This document shows, piece after piece, positions 24,699 to 33,644 of a stretch of 47,498 nucleotides of DNA. The stretch comes from Puniceicoccaceae bacterium (GTDB lineage: Bacteria; Verrucomicrobiota; Verrucomicrobiia; Opitutales; Opitutaceae). Each line of letters starts with the position of its first letter. Positions within the stretch are counted from its first letter, which is position 1. Under the pieces are notes generated by a model that worked only from the letters and a program-made list of their open reading frames with translations, did not search any database and was not told the origin of the DNA. The DNA is taken from the NCBI GenBank assembly GCA_007695295.1, contig REEB01000108.1, positions 1 to 47,498 on the forward strand. The letters are read 5' to 3'. The position numbers were made by a program, and so were the translations under genes.

Positions 24699-25694
24699 TC
24701 AGACCTTCGAGTTCTTTTTCGTGAACTCGACGATCTCTTCGACTTTGCCGAAGGCCAGCGCGGTCGTGGTGTCGGCGGCCCCGTAGTACACCGCGAGCCG
24801 GCCACTCGGGGCATCGACCAGAGCCGCACAGGGGAAGGCCACGTTGGGCACATCACCCACGCATTCGTAGTCAGTCCACGGCGACATCAGGTACGGCCGG
24901 GTCCGCGCGATCACTTTCCACGGTTTCTCCAGGTCGAGCAGGGCCGCGCCCATGCTGTAGACGAAGCCGTTGCAGGAAGTGAGCACGCCATGGTAAATCA
25001 TCAGCCAGCCCTCGGAGGTCTCGATCGGGATCGGACCCGCACCGACTTTCGTACTCTGCCAGCCCCCGGACGGATCCATCACCCAACGGTGGCAGCCCCA
25101 ATGCACCATGTCCGGGCTTTCGCTCACATAGATGGAGCCGAATGGGGTGTGGCCGTTGTCACTGGGCCGGCTCAGCATGACGTACTTCTTGTTGATCTTG
25201 CGCGGGAAGAGCACGCCGTTGCGGTTGAAGGGCAGGAGGGCGTTCTCCATTTGCCGGAAGGTCTTGAAATCTTTGGTGTAGGCCACGCCGATGGTCGGCC
25301 CGTGGTGGCCGTTGCACCACGTCACATAATAACGGTCCTCGATCCAGACCACCCGCGGGTCGTAGCCGAACTCAAAGGGCTGGATTTCCTTCACCCGGGC
25401 GGTGTCGGCCTTGAACTCGATCCGCTTCGGATTGAGTTTCCAAGTGATGCCGTCATCGCTGAAGCCGGCGTGCAGCTGCTGCAGGCGCGAGCGGTCGTCG
25501 CAGCGGAAGACCCCGGCAAACTTGCCGTTGTACGGGACCACGGCACTGTTGAAAATGCTGTTCGAGCACGGGATCAAATCACGGGGTATGATGGGGTTGG
25601 CACTGTAGCGCCAAAGCACCTCGCCGCTGCCGGCGGGGCGTTCTTCCCAAGGGATATTCGGCAGAGCCGAGCCAACGATTTTTAGGGCAGGCAT
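24699..25694 (-). CDS. Glycoside hydrolase family 130 phosphorylase (beta-mannoside type)
   Basis: The 331-residue length and motifs match GH130, a five-bladed beta-propeller. [11 protein letters not shown] lies near residue 29-40 and [17 protein letters not shown] near 49-65. [20 protein letters not shown] has D112, matching the proton-donor Asp of the family, and [19 protein letters not shown] follows. GH130 enzymes use phosphate to break beta-mannosides (for example mannosyl-glucose or beta-1,4-mannooligosaccharides), releasing mannose 1-phosphate. Which one cannot be decided here. The start at 25694 fits the family N-terminus; a longer frame runs upstream but has no family features. It is 157 bases from the divergent yifB. 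A GH94 phosphorylase lies 2 kb away, which suggests shared use of plant or algal oligosaccharides. Confidence 0.85.
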   Translation of the reverse strand: MPALKIVGSALPNIPWEERPAGSGEVLWRYSANPIIPRDLIPCSNSIFNSAVVPYNGKFAGVFRCDDRSRLQQLHAGFSDDGITWKLNPKRIEFKADTARVKEIQPFEFGYDPRVVWIEDRYYVTWCNGHHGPTIGVAYTKDFKTFRQMENALLPFNRNGVLFPRKINKKYVMLSRPSDNGHTPFGSIYVSESPDMVHWGCHRWVMDPSGGWQSTKVGAGPIPIETSEGWLMIYHGVLTSCNGFVYSMGAALLDLEKPWKVIARTRPYLMSPWTDYECVGDVPNVAFPCAALVDAPSGRLAVYYGAADTTTALAFGKVEEIVEFTKKNSKV

Positions 25695-25851
25695 ATTGGA
25701 GACCCCACTGTCCTGTTTGAAGAAGGTCAAGCCGGTACGGTGCTCGCTCTGTAAAGCCGGTCGGATTTGGGGCATTCGCACCCTTCCCCGACGCAAAATC
25801 CCCAATGGTTGACAACCGCGCCGGGCTCCGTTGCCTCGGGGGCGTTTCCCC

Positions 25852-27390
25852 ATGCTCGCCACTGTCCTATCCGCCGCTCTGCACGGCATCGATGCCCTTC
25901 CCGTCACCGTTGAGGTCAACTCCGGCGAGACCGGCGACCCCAAGCTCATCCTCGTCGGCCTGCCCGATGCCGCCGTCAAGGAGTCCGACGACCGCGTCTT
26001 CTCCGCCCTTGCCAACAGCGGTTTCCGCATCCCCCGCACCCGCACCACCATCAATCTCGCTCCGGGCGACCTGCGCAAGGAAGGTCCGCTCTACGACCTG
26101 CCCATCGCCCTCGGCATTCTCGCCGCCACCGGGCAGATGGCCGGCGCCGATGCCCTTGGCCGCTACCTCATGGCCGGCGAACTTAGCCTTTCCGGCGCCA
26201 CCCGACCGATCCGCGGTGCGCTCGCCATGGCCCTGCTCGCCCGCGACCAAGGCCGCGCCGGCATCCTCCTGCCGCCCACATCCGCTCCCGAAGCGGCCCT
26301 CGTCGAGGGCATCCCCGTCTACCCGGTCGAAAGCCTTGCCCAGGCCCGCCACTTTCTCGAACACGGCGACGGCATCGAGCCGCTCGATCCCGTCGCCGCC
26401 CGCTCCGCCTCGGGAGCCGCCGAAGCCGCCGTCGATTTCTCCGAGGTCAAGGGCCAGGCCGCCGTCCGCCGCGCCGTCGAGGTCGCCGTGGCCGGCGATC
26501 ACAACCTGCTCCTCATCGGCCCCCCGGGCTCCGGAAAATCCATGATCGCCCGGCGCATCGCCACCGTCATGCCGCCCCCGGAGTTGGACGAATTCCTCGA
26601 AGTACTGCGCATCCACTCCGCCGCCGGCGCCACCCTCGGCGGCGCCTTGCCGCTGATGACCCGGCCTTTCCGCGCTCCCCACCACACCATCAGCGATGTT
26701 GGCCTGCTCGGCGGCGGCAGCATCCCCGGCCCGGGCGAAATTTCGCTCGCCCATCGCGGGGTGCTTTTTCTCGATGAACTGCCCGAGTTCAAGCGCTCCG
26801 CCCTCGAAGTGCTCCGCCAGCCGCTCGAAGATGGCGTCGTCACCATCTCGCGCAGCGCCGGCAAGGTCACCTTCCCCTGCCAGGTCATGCTCGTTGCCGC
26901 CATGAATCCCTGCCCCTGCGGCTACCTCGGCGACGCCGCCCACGAGTGCCGCTGCTCACCCGTCCAGATCCAGCGCTACCGCTCCCGCATCAGCGGCCCG
27001 CTCCTCGACCGCATCGATCTCCATGTCGAAGCGCCCGCGGTCGGCTTTGCCGAGCTGCGCAATCCCACTCCCGGCGAAAGCTCCGCCGACATCCGCGGGC
27101 GCGTCGCTTCCGCCCGACAAGTCCAGCGCGCACGCTTCCAGTCCGCCCGCACCCCCGCCAATGCCCGCATGAGCCACGCCCTGATCCGCCGCCACTGCAA
27201 AATCCCCGCGGACTTGGAGAAACTCCTCGAACACGCCATGGAGCAGCTCTCCCTCTCCGCCCGCGCCTACGACCGCATCCTCAAGGTCGCCCGCACCATC
27301 GCCGACCTCGAGGCCAGCGAAACGATCCGCGAGCATCACCTGCTCGAAGCCATCCAGTACCGCAGTCTCGATCGCAGAGTCTTCTACTGA
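25852..27390 (+). CDS. yifB: YifB/ComM-family AAA ATPase (Mg-chelatase-like)
   Basis: This 512-residue protein has the YifB architecture. An N-terminal Lon-like fold covers about residues 1-180 ([28 protein letters not shown]). The Mg-chelatase-like AAA+ domain has Walker [17 protein letters not shown], then [19 protein letters not shown] and [11 protein letters not shown]. The C-terminal lid has [19 protein letters not shown]. The related ComM is a branch-migration helicase that aids natural transformation; for others the role is unproven. The start at 25852 is the ATG that directly precedes the conserved N-terminus [11 protein letters not shown]. It converges with GH94, whose stop is 30 bases past this one. 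Confidence 0.92.
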   Translation: MLATVLSAALHGIDALPVTVEVNSGETGDPKLILVGLPDAAVKESDDRVFSALANSGFRIPRTRTTINLAPGDLRKEGPLYDLPIALGILAATGQMAGADALGRYLMAGELSLSGATRPIRGALAMALLARDQGRAGILLPPTSAPEAALVEGIPVYPVESLAQARHFLEHGDGIEPLDPVAARSASGAAEAAVDFSEVKGQAAVRRAVEVAVAGDHNLLLIGPPGSGKSMIARRIATVMPPPELDEFLEVLRIHSAAGATLGGALPLMTRPFRAPHHTISDVGLLGGGSIPGPGEISLAHRGVLFLDELPEFKRSALEVLRQPLEDGVVTISRSAGKVTFPCQVMLVAAMNPCPCGYLGDAAHECRCSPVQIQRYRSRISGPLLDRIDLHVEAPAVGFAELRNPTPGESSADIRGRVASARQVQRARFQSARTPANARMSHALIRRHCKIPADLEKLLEHAMEQLSLSARAYDRILKVARTIADLEASETIREHHLLEAIQYRSLDRRVFY

Positions 27391-27420
27391 GAGCTTGGCT
27401 GGCTATTCAGTGCCCGCCCC

Positions 27421-29751
27421 TCAGACCACCACGTGCACGGTGTATTCACCGGGAGGTTGTGGAGCGATGAGCGTTCCTCCCACTTCCCTGCCGTCGAGAG
27501 TGAGTGAAGTCACGCCCTTGCCCCGTCCTGACCGATGGTCCAGAAAGATGTTGTAGGTCGCTCCCCGGTATTCGCGACGCAGAGCGGCCTCCTTGATCGC
27601 CAGAGGGAGGCACGGGTCAATCAGCAGGCCGTCGTAGTGGCGTCGAGCGCCGAGGATCCACTCCACAATCCCCATGCAAAACCAACTCGCGGTGCCTGTC
27701 GCCCAGGGGTACTGCGCCTGCCCATAGATCTGCGGAATACGGTCGTAGCAGTTGGTCCAGGCGAAAGGCTCCGTCTTGGACTGACCAAGGGGATTCCAAG
27801 GATTGTCAGGTGCAACTTTTAGCACCGTTCGCCAAGCCTCCTCCGCCCGCCCCAGCATGCAGTCTGCGACCAGCTTGAACCCCGCGGCATGACAGTATGC
27901 TCCTCCATTGGTCGCATAGTGGGGTCGCATGGCTGACTTTTTGCCGATCCGTTCGTCAAACTTTGAATAAGGTGGATGGACGATCGCAAATCCAACGTCG
28001 CTCTCACAAAGTCGGTCGACGGATTCCATGCAGATGCGCGCCCGGTCGCCAGGCGCCGTCCGCGATAGCACCGCCCAAGGTTGGCAGTAGAAGTAGATCC
28101 GGCCCTCTTCGTTGGCACTGGTGCCGGCTATATATCCGCCTTCACAAAAGGTCCGCCGATACCACGCCCCGTCCCATGCAATGCTGTTCAGCCGCTCCGT
28201 GAAATCGCGATGCAAGCGGACCGCCTCGTCTGCCAGCGAGGTTTCTCCGCGTCTTCGGGCCAGCTCCTGCATCTCCAACAGCCCGAGGCAGAATTGCTGG
28301 GTGACCATGACGCTTTCGCGGGCGCCGGTCTTGTCACTTGGCTCAAGGCCGTCATCCCAATCCGCAAAACGCTGATCGCAAAGGCCGTTGGCACCGGTTT
28401 GCGACGCGAGAAAGCGCATCGCCCTCACCATGTGCTCCCAAACCGATCCACTCTCCTGCGAGTCAAAAAAGGGAACGGGTTCGTCAAGGAGCGAAAAGTC
28501 TCCGCTTTCCTGGATGATCCATGGGATGCAATGCAGGATCCAAGCGGGTTTGTCCGCATAGGGCAGCAAATTACGCGGACGGAAACCATGGGGAACATCG
28601 CCGTTGGCATATTGGGATGCGAGGGCAGGGAAAAGATTCTGCCTCACCAAAGCATAATCAGACATCGCAAGGCCCATGTCATTCTGCAGGTTATCCCGAA
28701 AGCCACTTTTGTAGATGTTGTAAAACACCATCTGCTTTTTCGAGAAGTCCGTCACCAAAGCATCAATCAGCACGTGACCGGTGGTAATCTCCAAACGCGA
28801 TGAACGGCGGTTTTCCAATTGCACTTGGTGAGACCAGGCGGTCTCGATCCGCTCCGCAGTCCAAGAGGCGGCTTCCAAGGCCTGGGTGGCCCCATCGGTC
28901 GGCCCGAGGATAAAATCAAAGCGGGCGGTCTCTTCGGGGCGAAGGGTTGCCCGGCATTGCAGCACGGCAGCGCAGTCCGGTCCGCAACCCGGCCGGCTGT
29001 CACAATTCCAGCCGCGGATAAGCTTCGGAGTGGAAAGAGAATAATCTTCATGGGTGAACCAATCACGATACCCGGTGGCAGCCAGGTAATGGGGAGAGTT
29101 CGTGGTCATGAAGCCATCGAATCTTCCCGCCGGCCGACGACGAGAGCGGTTGAGCACGAGCACACCATTGAACCCGGGATCAATCTCGGAATGATTGTCC
29201 GCATGGTGACCGCTGCCATCAGCGCGCTGGCCTCCAAGTGGCATCTGGGCATAACCGAAAACCGAAACGGTCCGTGCCCGGTCAGACCGGTTGGTAACCT
29301 GCACCGTCCAGATTTCCACACAGGCATCCGCGGGAACAAATACACGATGGGAGGCGACCAGCCCATCCCGTTCGCCTTCCGTCTGCGTGAAGGCCGCATG
29401 GTAAACCGTCCGGGTCGATGCGGGTGGCTCGGGCAGAGGGCCTCCACCGGGTGAAAAGCAAAGTCCCGAATCGTCATCCCGAAGATACACGTACTTTCGG
29501 TCCCAGGATACTAATTGAGACGTGTTACCCTCGGCGTCACGGTACACAGTGGGACCATCGCCAAGGTTGGAAACCTGCGCCCAGAGTTCATGATCTCCGG
29601 GAGCATTGTAGTGAACATTTCGCCACTTTCTGGGTGGAGCGGCGGTCAGAACAAACGTGCGGGCGCTCCGGTCAAATGATCCGAAGGCGGAGAAAGTTTC
29701 GGGAAAGGCGGTGTCGGATGAAGAAGGCATGTCAAACAGGGGATGCTGCAT
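27421..29751 (-). CDS. Glycoside hydrolase family 94 phosphorylase (cellobiose/chitobiose phosphorylase-like)
   Basis: This 776-residue protein is close to the family's normal ~800. Residues ~15-270 are the beta-sandwich domain (FGSFDRSARTFVLTAAPP, RKYVYLRDDDSG). The (alpha/alpha)6 barrel has GFRDNLQNDMGLAMSDY (family GYRD-LQD motif) and FADWDDGLEPS near residue 465, whose Asp should be the proton donor. A C-terminal CLPLAIKEAALRREYRG segment follows. These enzymes use phosphate to split beta-glycosides into a sugar 1-phosphate and a shorter sugar in the cytoplasm; there is no signal peptide. The start at 29751 gives MQHPLFDMPSSS; a frame extends further upstream but there it covers the ruins of the GH53 gene. 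The acceptor specificity is not readable. Confidence 0.85.
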   Translation of the reverse strand: MQHPLFDMPSSSDTAFPETFSAFGSFDRSARTFVLTAAPPRKWRNVHYNAPGDHELWAQVSNLGDGPTVYRDAEGNTSQLVSWDRKYVYLRDDDSGLCFSPGGGPLPEPPASTRTVYHAAFTQTEGERDGLVASHRVFVPADACVEIWTVQVTNRSDRARTVSVFGYAQMPLGGQRADGSGHHADNHSEIDPGFNGVLVLNRSRRRPAGRFDGFMTTNSPHYLAATGYRDWFTHEDYSLSTPKLIRGWNCDSRPGCGPDCAAVLQCRATLRPEETARFDFILGPTDGATQALEAASWTAERIETAWSHQVQLENRRSSRLEITTGHVLIDALVTDFSKKQMVFYNIYKSGFRDNLQNDMGLAMSDYALVRQNLFPALASQYANGDVPHGFRPRNLLPYADKPAWILHCIPWIIQESGDFSLLDEPVPFFDSQESGSVWEHMVRAMRFLASQTGANGLCDQRFADWDDGLEPSDKTGARESVMVTQQFCLGLLEMQELARRRGETSLADEAVRLHRDFTERLNSIAWDGAWYRRTFCEGGYIAGTSANEEGRIYFYCQPWAVLSRTAPGDRARICMESVDRLCESDVGFAIVHPPYSKFDERIGKKSAMRPHYATNGGAYCHAAGFKLVADCMLGRAEEAWRTVLKVAPDNPWNPLGQSKTEPFAWTNCYDRIPQIYGQAQYPWATGTASWFCMGIVEWILGARRHYDGLLIDPCLPLAIKEAALRREYRGATYNIFLDHRSGRGKGVTSLTLDGREVGGTLIAPQPPGEYTVHVVV

Positions 29752-29810
29752 GATTCCCAATTGACGGGTCGGAGAGCAATCCAATCCGGCCGACAAACCC
29801 CGTGTGTTTT

Positions 29811-29854
29811 TTCTTGCAATGGCCTCCGCCGAACAACGCCCCGCCATGCAAGAA
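29811..29854 (-). promoter_or_regulatory. Inverted repeat upstream of GH94, possible operator
   Basis: TTCTTGCAATGG at 29811-29822 and CCATGCAAGAA at 29844-29854 form an inverted repeat, 11 pairs with one bulged A, 21 bases apart. It lies 60-103 bases before the GH94 start. Its position suggests a repressor site or a transcript hairpin; it may also be chance. The rest of the 29752-29999 gap shows nothing else. Confidence 0.35.
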
Positions 29855-29999
29855 CAGGTGATTTTTTTGCACTTGGACCCGTTCCGACTTGGGCCATCCA
29901 TCAATCCCATCCGGTCTCCCCAGTAGCTCGTCGGATCGGCCGCAGCAGCACCGCCGGGTCTTTTACTGATCGCCACCGACGGAGCAGGGCGGGTTGGCC

Positions 30000-31041
30000 T
30001 CAGTCGGCGAACACCCTCTTCCCCGGCAGGGGGGGCCGTCTTCATCAAACATCCCTCGGCTCCGCAGGCCGGTGCGGTGTGGACCCCACCCACCGCCGCC
30101 TCCCACCAGCATACGCCGCGACCGAGGCCGTCGGGAACGCTTCGCACCACCTCGGCCACTGCGAGGAGAAAATTGCGCTGCCCTTCGGGACTTTCCGGAA
30201 AGGGACCCGTTGTCTCCCGATATTCGGTCGGCCTCCAGCAATAGGCTGTCTCGACCAGGGGAATCGGTTTCCCATAGGTGCGGGCCATGGCGTAAAGGGT
30301 GGACCCAAGATCCTCAAGGGAACCATGCCACCAGGGATAGTAGGATTGGCCGAGAACATCGACTTCGGGAACCTATTCCAGGAAGTGATCAAAAAACCAC
30401 TTCGTGTCCGTCCAGCTGCCGCTGCGTTCAATCTGGACGAGGATCTCCGGCCGCGGGGCATCCCCGCGGCCCGCTTCCACCCCTTCGATGCCCGCCCGCA
30501 CCAGGGATGCCAGGGCCTCCCAGTTCTCCGCCAGCCGCCCGTGCGGCCACAACATGCCCACGCTGATTTCATTGCCGTTCTGCACCATACCCGGCATCAC
30601 CCCGGCTTCCCGGAAAGCCACCATGCTATCGCGGGTGTAGTCGCGCACCGCCGCCTCGAGCTCCGCACCCTCGAGCCCTTTCCAGGCGGCCGGCGGATGC
30701 TGGTGCTTGGGATCGGCCCAGGTGTCCGAGTAATGACAGTTGAGCAGAAACTTGATCCCGAGCGCCCTCGCCTGCCGGGCCTGCTCAAGGGTGTTGGGCA
30801 GATTGAGGGAATCGTTCCCGGGATTATGGAAGAGGCGCTGCCGCACTCAGTTGTAGCCGTGGCCCCGGAAAATCTCCAGGCCCGGCCGGGGTTCGTCTCC
30901 GTCGTAAAACCGGACTCCAAGCGCCCCCGCCTCCCCCAGAAAAGAAAGATCCGCTCCGACGGCAAAGCGCGTCACGGCTTCCCCAGGCTTCGACCCACAC
31001 CACCCCGTCGCTGCCAAGATGCCCGCCGCAACCGCGGCCAC
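30000..31041 (-). pseudogene. GH53 endo-beta-1,4-galactanase pseudogene
   Basis: Pieces in one frame line up as a GH53 enzyme. They are an N-terminus with AVGADLSFLGEAGALGVRFY, then EIFRGHGYN, TGA, VRQRLFHNPGNDSLNLPN, LLNCHYSDTWADPKHQ, MVQNGNEISVGMLW with the acid/base Glu, FFDHFLE, TAG, VPEVDVLGQSYYPWWHGSLE, VETAYCWRP with the nucleophile Glu, and GRGVCWWEAAVGG. The TGA at 30849-30847 sits where GH53 proteins have an aromatic residue (Trp, TGG, by one base change). The TAG is at 30372-30370. After WWEAAVGG the homology moves to a second frame (LRSRGMFDEDG) and a third (PLPGKRVFAD, stop at 30002-30000). Two nonsense and two frameshift lesions make it non-functional. Catalytic residues remain legible, so inactivation looks recent. 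The likely start is GTG at 31041. No gene was seen in the 205 bases from 31042 to 31246. Confidence 0.8.
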
Positions 31042-31246
31042 GCCCGCTCTCTATCCCGAGCACCGTCCCGCACCTTTGCCTTGTCCATCCTCCAGCCCGC
31101 AAATCCGGCCATGCTTGGATTCGCGGGCAAGCCAACCTTGGCCGACCAGTCAGATCACCCGACGCTGCGGCGCCGACTCCGTCTCCCGCCTCAGCCTGCA
31201 GCCAGATGATCTGCGCCGAAAATGCGACTGCCCCCCGCCACCTCTC

Positions 31247-32401
31247 TCAAGGATCAAAGACCGCAATCTTTCCTTTGATCAGGTTCAACGAATACATATT
31301 GCGCAGTTTCTGCACCGTGAACGACGAAAGCCGCGAACCAACCTTCAGCAGGATCATCCCATCCGCCGTCGTCAGGTCCTGGGCGATGATCTGATCCTCC
31401 CGCAATTCGTCCGCGGACATCCATGACCACGCCAGGCAATCCGATCCGAAGGACTGCTCCTGTATGAATTTGCCGATGCAGACCGCCAGGTCCACGTCGC
31501 GGGTGGCACAGGTGCGCTGCACTTGGCCGACAGCTTTGGCGATGCTCTGCCCGCTGCGCTGCAGCTCGACGAGGTCGCGGCAGACGTTCAGCACCCGGCT
31601 CGAGAGCGGGATGTCCGATCCGCGGTGCTTGATCCGCTCCTCGAAAGAAAGGAAGGGCACATCCAGACCTTGGACGATCGCCGCCACCCCTTCCAAACGA
31701 GGGATCCGTTTCAGCATGCGCGCCCCTTCCACCTGGCTGGCCATCAGCATGTTTCGTTCTTTGGCATCTATTTTCTCCCCGGCGGAAACCCGCCCCAGGA
31801 GCGTTTCCGGCACCGCCAGCAGGCCGATCGTCGAAAGCATTGCGGAAACTTCCATTTCCCACTTCGGCAAATCCGGCCAAAGCACCGCCAGCGGGGCATA
31901 AAAATCACGCAGGGCCAGCGAGAGACCGAATCCCTCCGGATCTTTCGATCCAAGAATGTCCGCCAACAACCGCACCGCCCCATGCAAGGTGTTTTCCAAG
32001 AGCTCCCTTTCCGCATGGACCAGACGATACTGCTCGATGCCCTTTCGAACCGTCGCGATTATAAAATCGAAGTCGCACGGCTTGCAGAGAAATTGAAAGA
32101 TGTGACCCTCGTTGACGGCCTTGATCGCGGTCTGCTGATCGGCGTTCCCCGTCAGCATGATCCGCGTTGTATCCGGCACCTTCCGACGCAGAATCCGCAG
32201 CACCTCGAGACCGTTCATTTCCGGCATGTTCATGTCGACCACCACGACGGCAAAGGGACCGTCGGACTCGACCAGCTCCAAACCCTGCTTCCCGCTTTCA
32301 ACCGTGACGACTTCCATCTCGTCGCGGAGATGCCGCAGGTTACGCTCAATGGCCGAAAGGATGCCGACCTCGTCATCGACAAAAAGCACTTTAGCTTTCA
32401 T
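31247..32401 (-). CDS. Response regulator with degenerate HD-type output domain
   Basis: This 384-residue protein resembles RpfG-like regulators. Residues 1-122 are a receiver (VDDE, D56 in VVVVDMNMPEMNG, T84, K107 in CKPCD). From ~140 to ~250 the sequence follows the HD-GYP pattern. However, the metal-binding His-Asp of the HDIGK motif is replaced by S190-T191 (AMLSTIGLLAVPE), and the next His position is also lost (MASQVEGARMLKRIPRLEGV). No GYP motif is present. It should not hydrolyse cyclic di-GMP; it is more likely a phosphorylation-gated binding or scaffold protein. It overlaps the end of the REC-HDOD gene by 11 bases and is the last gene of a three-gene operon with that gene and a PAS histidine kinase. 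Confidence 0.82.
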   Translation of the reverse strand: MKAKVLFVDDEVGILSAIERNLRHLRDEMEVVTVESGKQGLELVESDGPFAVVVVDMNMPEMNGLEVLRILRRKVPDTTRIMLTGNADQQTAIKAVNEGHIFQFLCKPCDFDFIIATVRKGIEQYRLVHAERELLENTLHGAVRLLADILGSKDPEGFGLSLALRDFYAPLAVLWPDLPKWEMEVSAMLSTIGLLAVPETLLGRVSAGEKIDAKERNMLMASQVEGARMLKRIPRLEGVAAIVQGLDVPFLSFEERIKHRGSDIPLSSRVLNVCRDLVELQRSGQSIAKAVGQVQRTCATRDVDLAVCIGKFIQEQSFGSDCLAWSWMSADELREDQIIAQDLTTADGMILLKVGSRLSSFTVQKLRNMYSLNLIKGKIAVFDP

Positions 32402-33644
32402 GGTTGTATTCGCTCAATTGGTTCCAAAGGTTGTTCATCCCGGCGAGGCCGAACTTGAGACGGTCGCAATACTCTTGGTCGAGTTGAAGGTAGAGTTCCT
32501 GTGGTTTCGTCACCGTGTGTTGGCATCGGCTCCACGTCGCGGCCAAGTGAACCGGCAACAGCGGTCCGAAGAGGGCGGATCCTGTTTTGCTGGGATGATG
32601 GTGCAGTGCCACGCATTCGACGATCGGCTGCGGAAACCCCCACATTTGGAAAAGGTAGCCCCCGATTTCGGTGTGGTTGGCACCGCATCCGGCCGTCTCC
32701 AGCTCCAGTTCCTCCTCAAGGTTGCCCTGGACCAGTGCACTGCTTTGCAGAAACAGGTCCACGTGCTTGGCAAGGAACAAGAGCTTGCCGGCGTCCGCGA
32801 GCAATCCCCCGCTGAAAGCCACTTCCGATTCCTCCCGCTCCATCCCCAGCAGCTGGGCCAGGTTGCGGGCCAGCGTCGCCATCGAAATGGAACGGTTCCA
32901 GAGGTTCTCCAAGGGTTCGGAAACATCGCGCCCACAGGCGGCCGTGCCGTAGGTTTCCACAGCCAGGGCAAGCGCTTTGACCGTCTCCAACCCGATGAAC
33001 TGGATCGCCTCCGCCGGGCTCACCACTTTGCGCCGCAAGCCGAAATAGCCCGAGTTCGCCACCATCAGGATTCTCGTGGTCAGGCCCATGTCCTGCTCGA
33101 TGATTTTTCCGATGTCCTCCAGCGGACAGTCCGGGTTTTCCAAGGCCAGCATCAACTCCTGATAGAGCCGCGGAAACGACTTCAGCCCCGCCGAGTCGCT
33201 CACCACCTTCGACGCGGGATTCGCCTTCAGCATCGCCTGCAAACGCAGGGAGGACAGGATCCGCTCCATCAGCACCTCGGGATCACACGGCTTGGAGAGA
33301 TACTGGTGCGAGGAGCCCACACACCGGGTGATGAGGTCCTTGTCCGCCTTGCCTGAGAGGATGAAGCGGACGCAGGAGGGCCGCGTCAGCATGATCTTGT
33401 TGAGCAGCTCGGCCCCGTTCATTACCGGCATGTCCATGTCGGCGACGACGACGTCGTAATCTTCCGTCTGCATCCGCTCCAGAAGTTCGCCGGCACTCTC
33501 GAAATAATCCGCGCTCCAGTCTTCGGGGAGATCGCGCATGACCCGCCGCAATCCGTTGATAACCATCACTTCGTCGTCGACGAAGGCGATGTGCACGTTG
33601 CGCTGGATGGCGATGCCGCCGGCATCATCTGCAGTGTCGATCAT
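32391..33644 (-). CDS. REC-HDOD response regulator
   Basis: This 417-residue protein has a receiver domain (residues ~16-135, FVDDE, phosphoacceptor D69 in VVVADMDMPVMNG, SKPCD with the conserved Lys). An HDOD domain follows (~150-350): FPRLYQELMLALENPDC, VANSGYFGLRRKVVSPAEAI, AFSGGLLADAGKLLF and ALHHHPSKTGSALFG. HDOD domains are HD relatives without catalytic function that appear to organise signalling proteins. Its first codon overlaps the kinase stop by 4 bases (ATGA), and its end overlaps the next response regulator by 11 bases. Tight coupling implies stoichiometric co-production with kinase and REC-HD protein. It is likely phosphorylated by the upstream PAS kinase. Confidence 0.87.
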   Translation of the reverse strand: MIDTADDAGGIAIQRNVHIAFVDDEVMVINGLRRVMRDLPEDWSADYFESAGELLERMQTEDYDVVVADMDMPVMNGAELLNKIMLTRPSCVRFILSGKADKDLITRCVGSSHQYLSKPCDPEVLMERILSSLRLQAMLKANPASKVVSDSAGLKSFPRLYQELMLALENPDCPLEDIGKIIEQDMGLTTRILMVANSGYFGLRRKVVSPAEAIQFIGLETVKALALAVETYGTAACGRDVSEPLENLWNRSISMATLARNLAQLLGMEREESEVAFSGGLLADAGKLLFLAKHVDLFLQSSALVQGNLEEELELETAGCGANHTEIGGYLFQMWGFPQPIVECVALHHHPSKTGSALFGPLLPVHLAATWSRCQHTVTKPQELYLQLDQEYCDRLKFGLAGMNNLWNQLSEYNHES

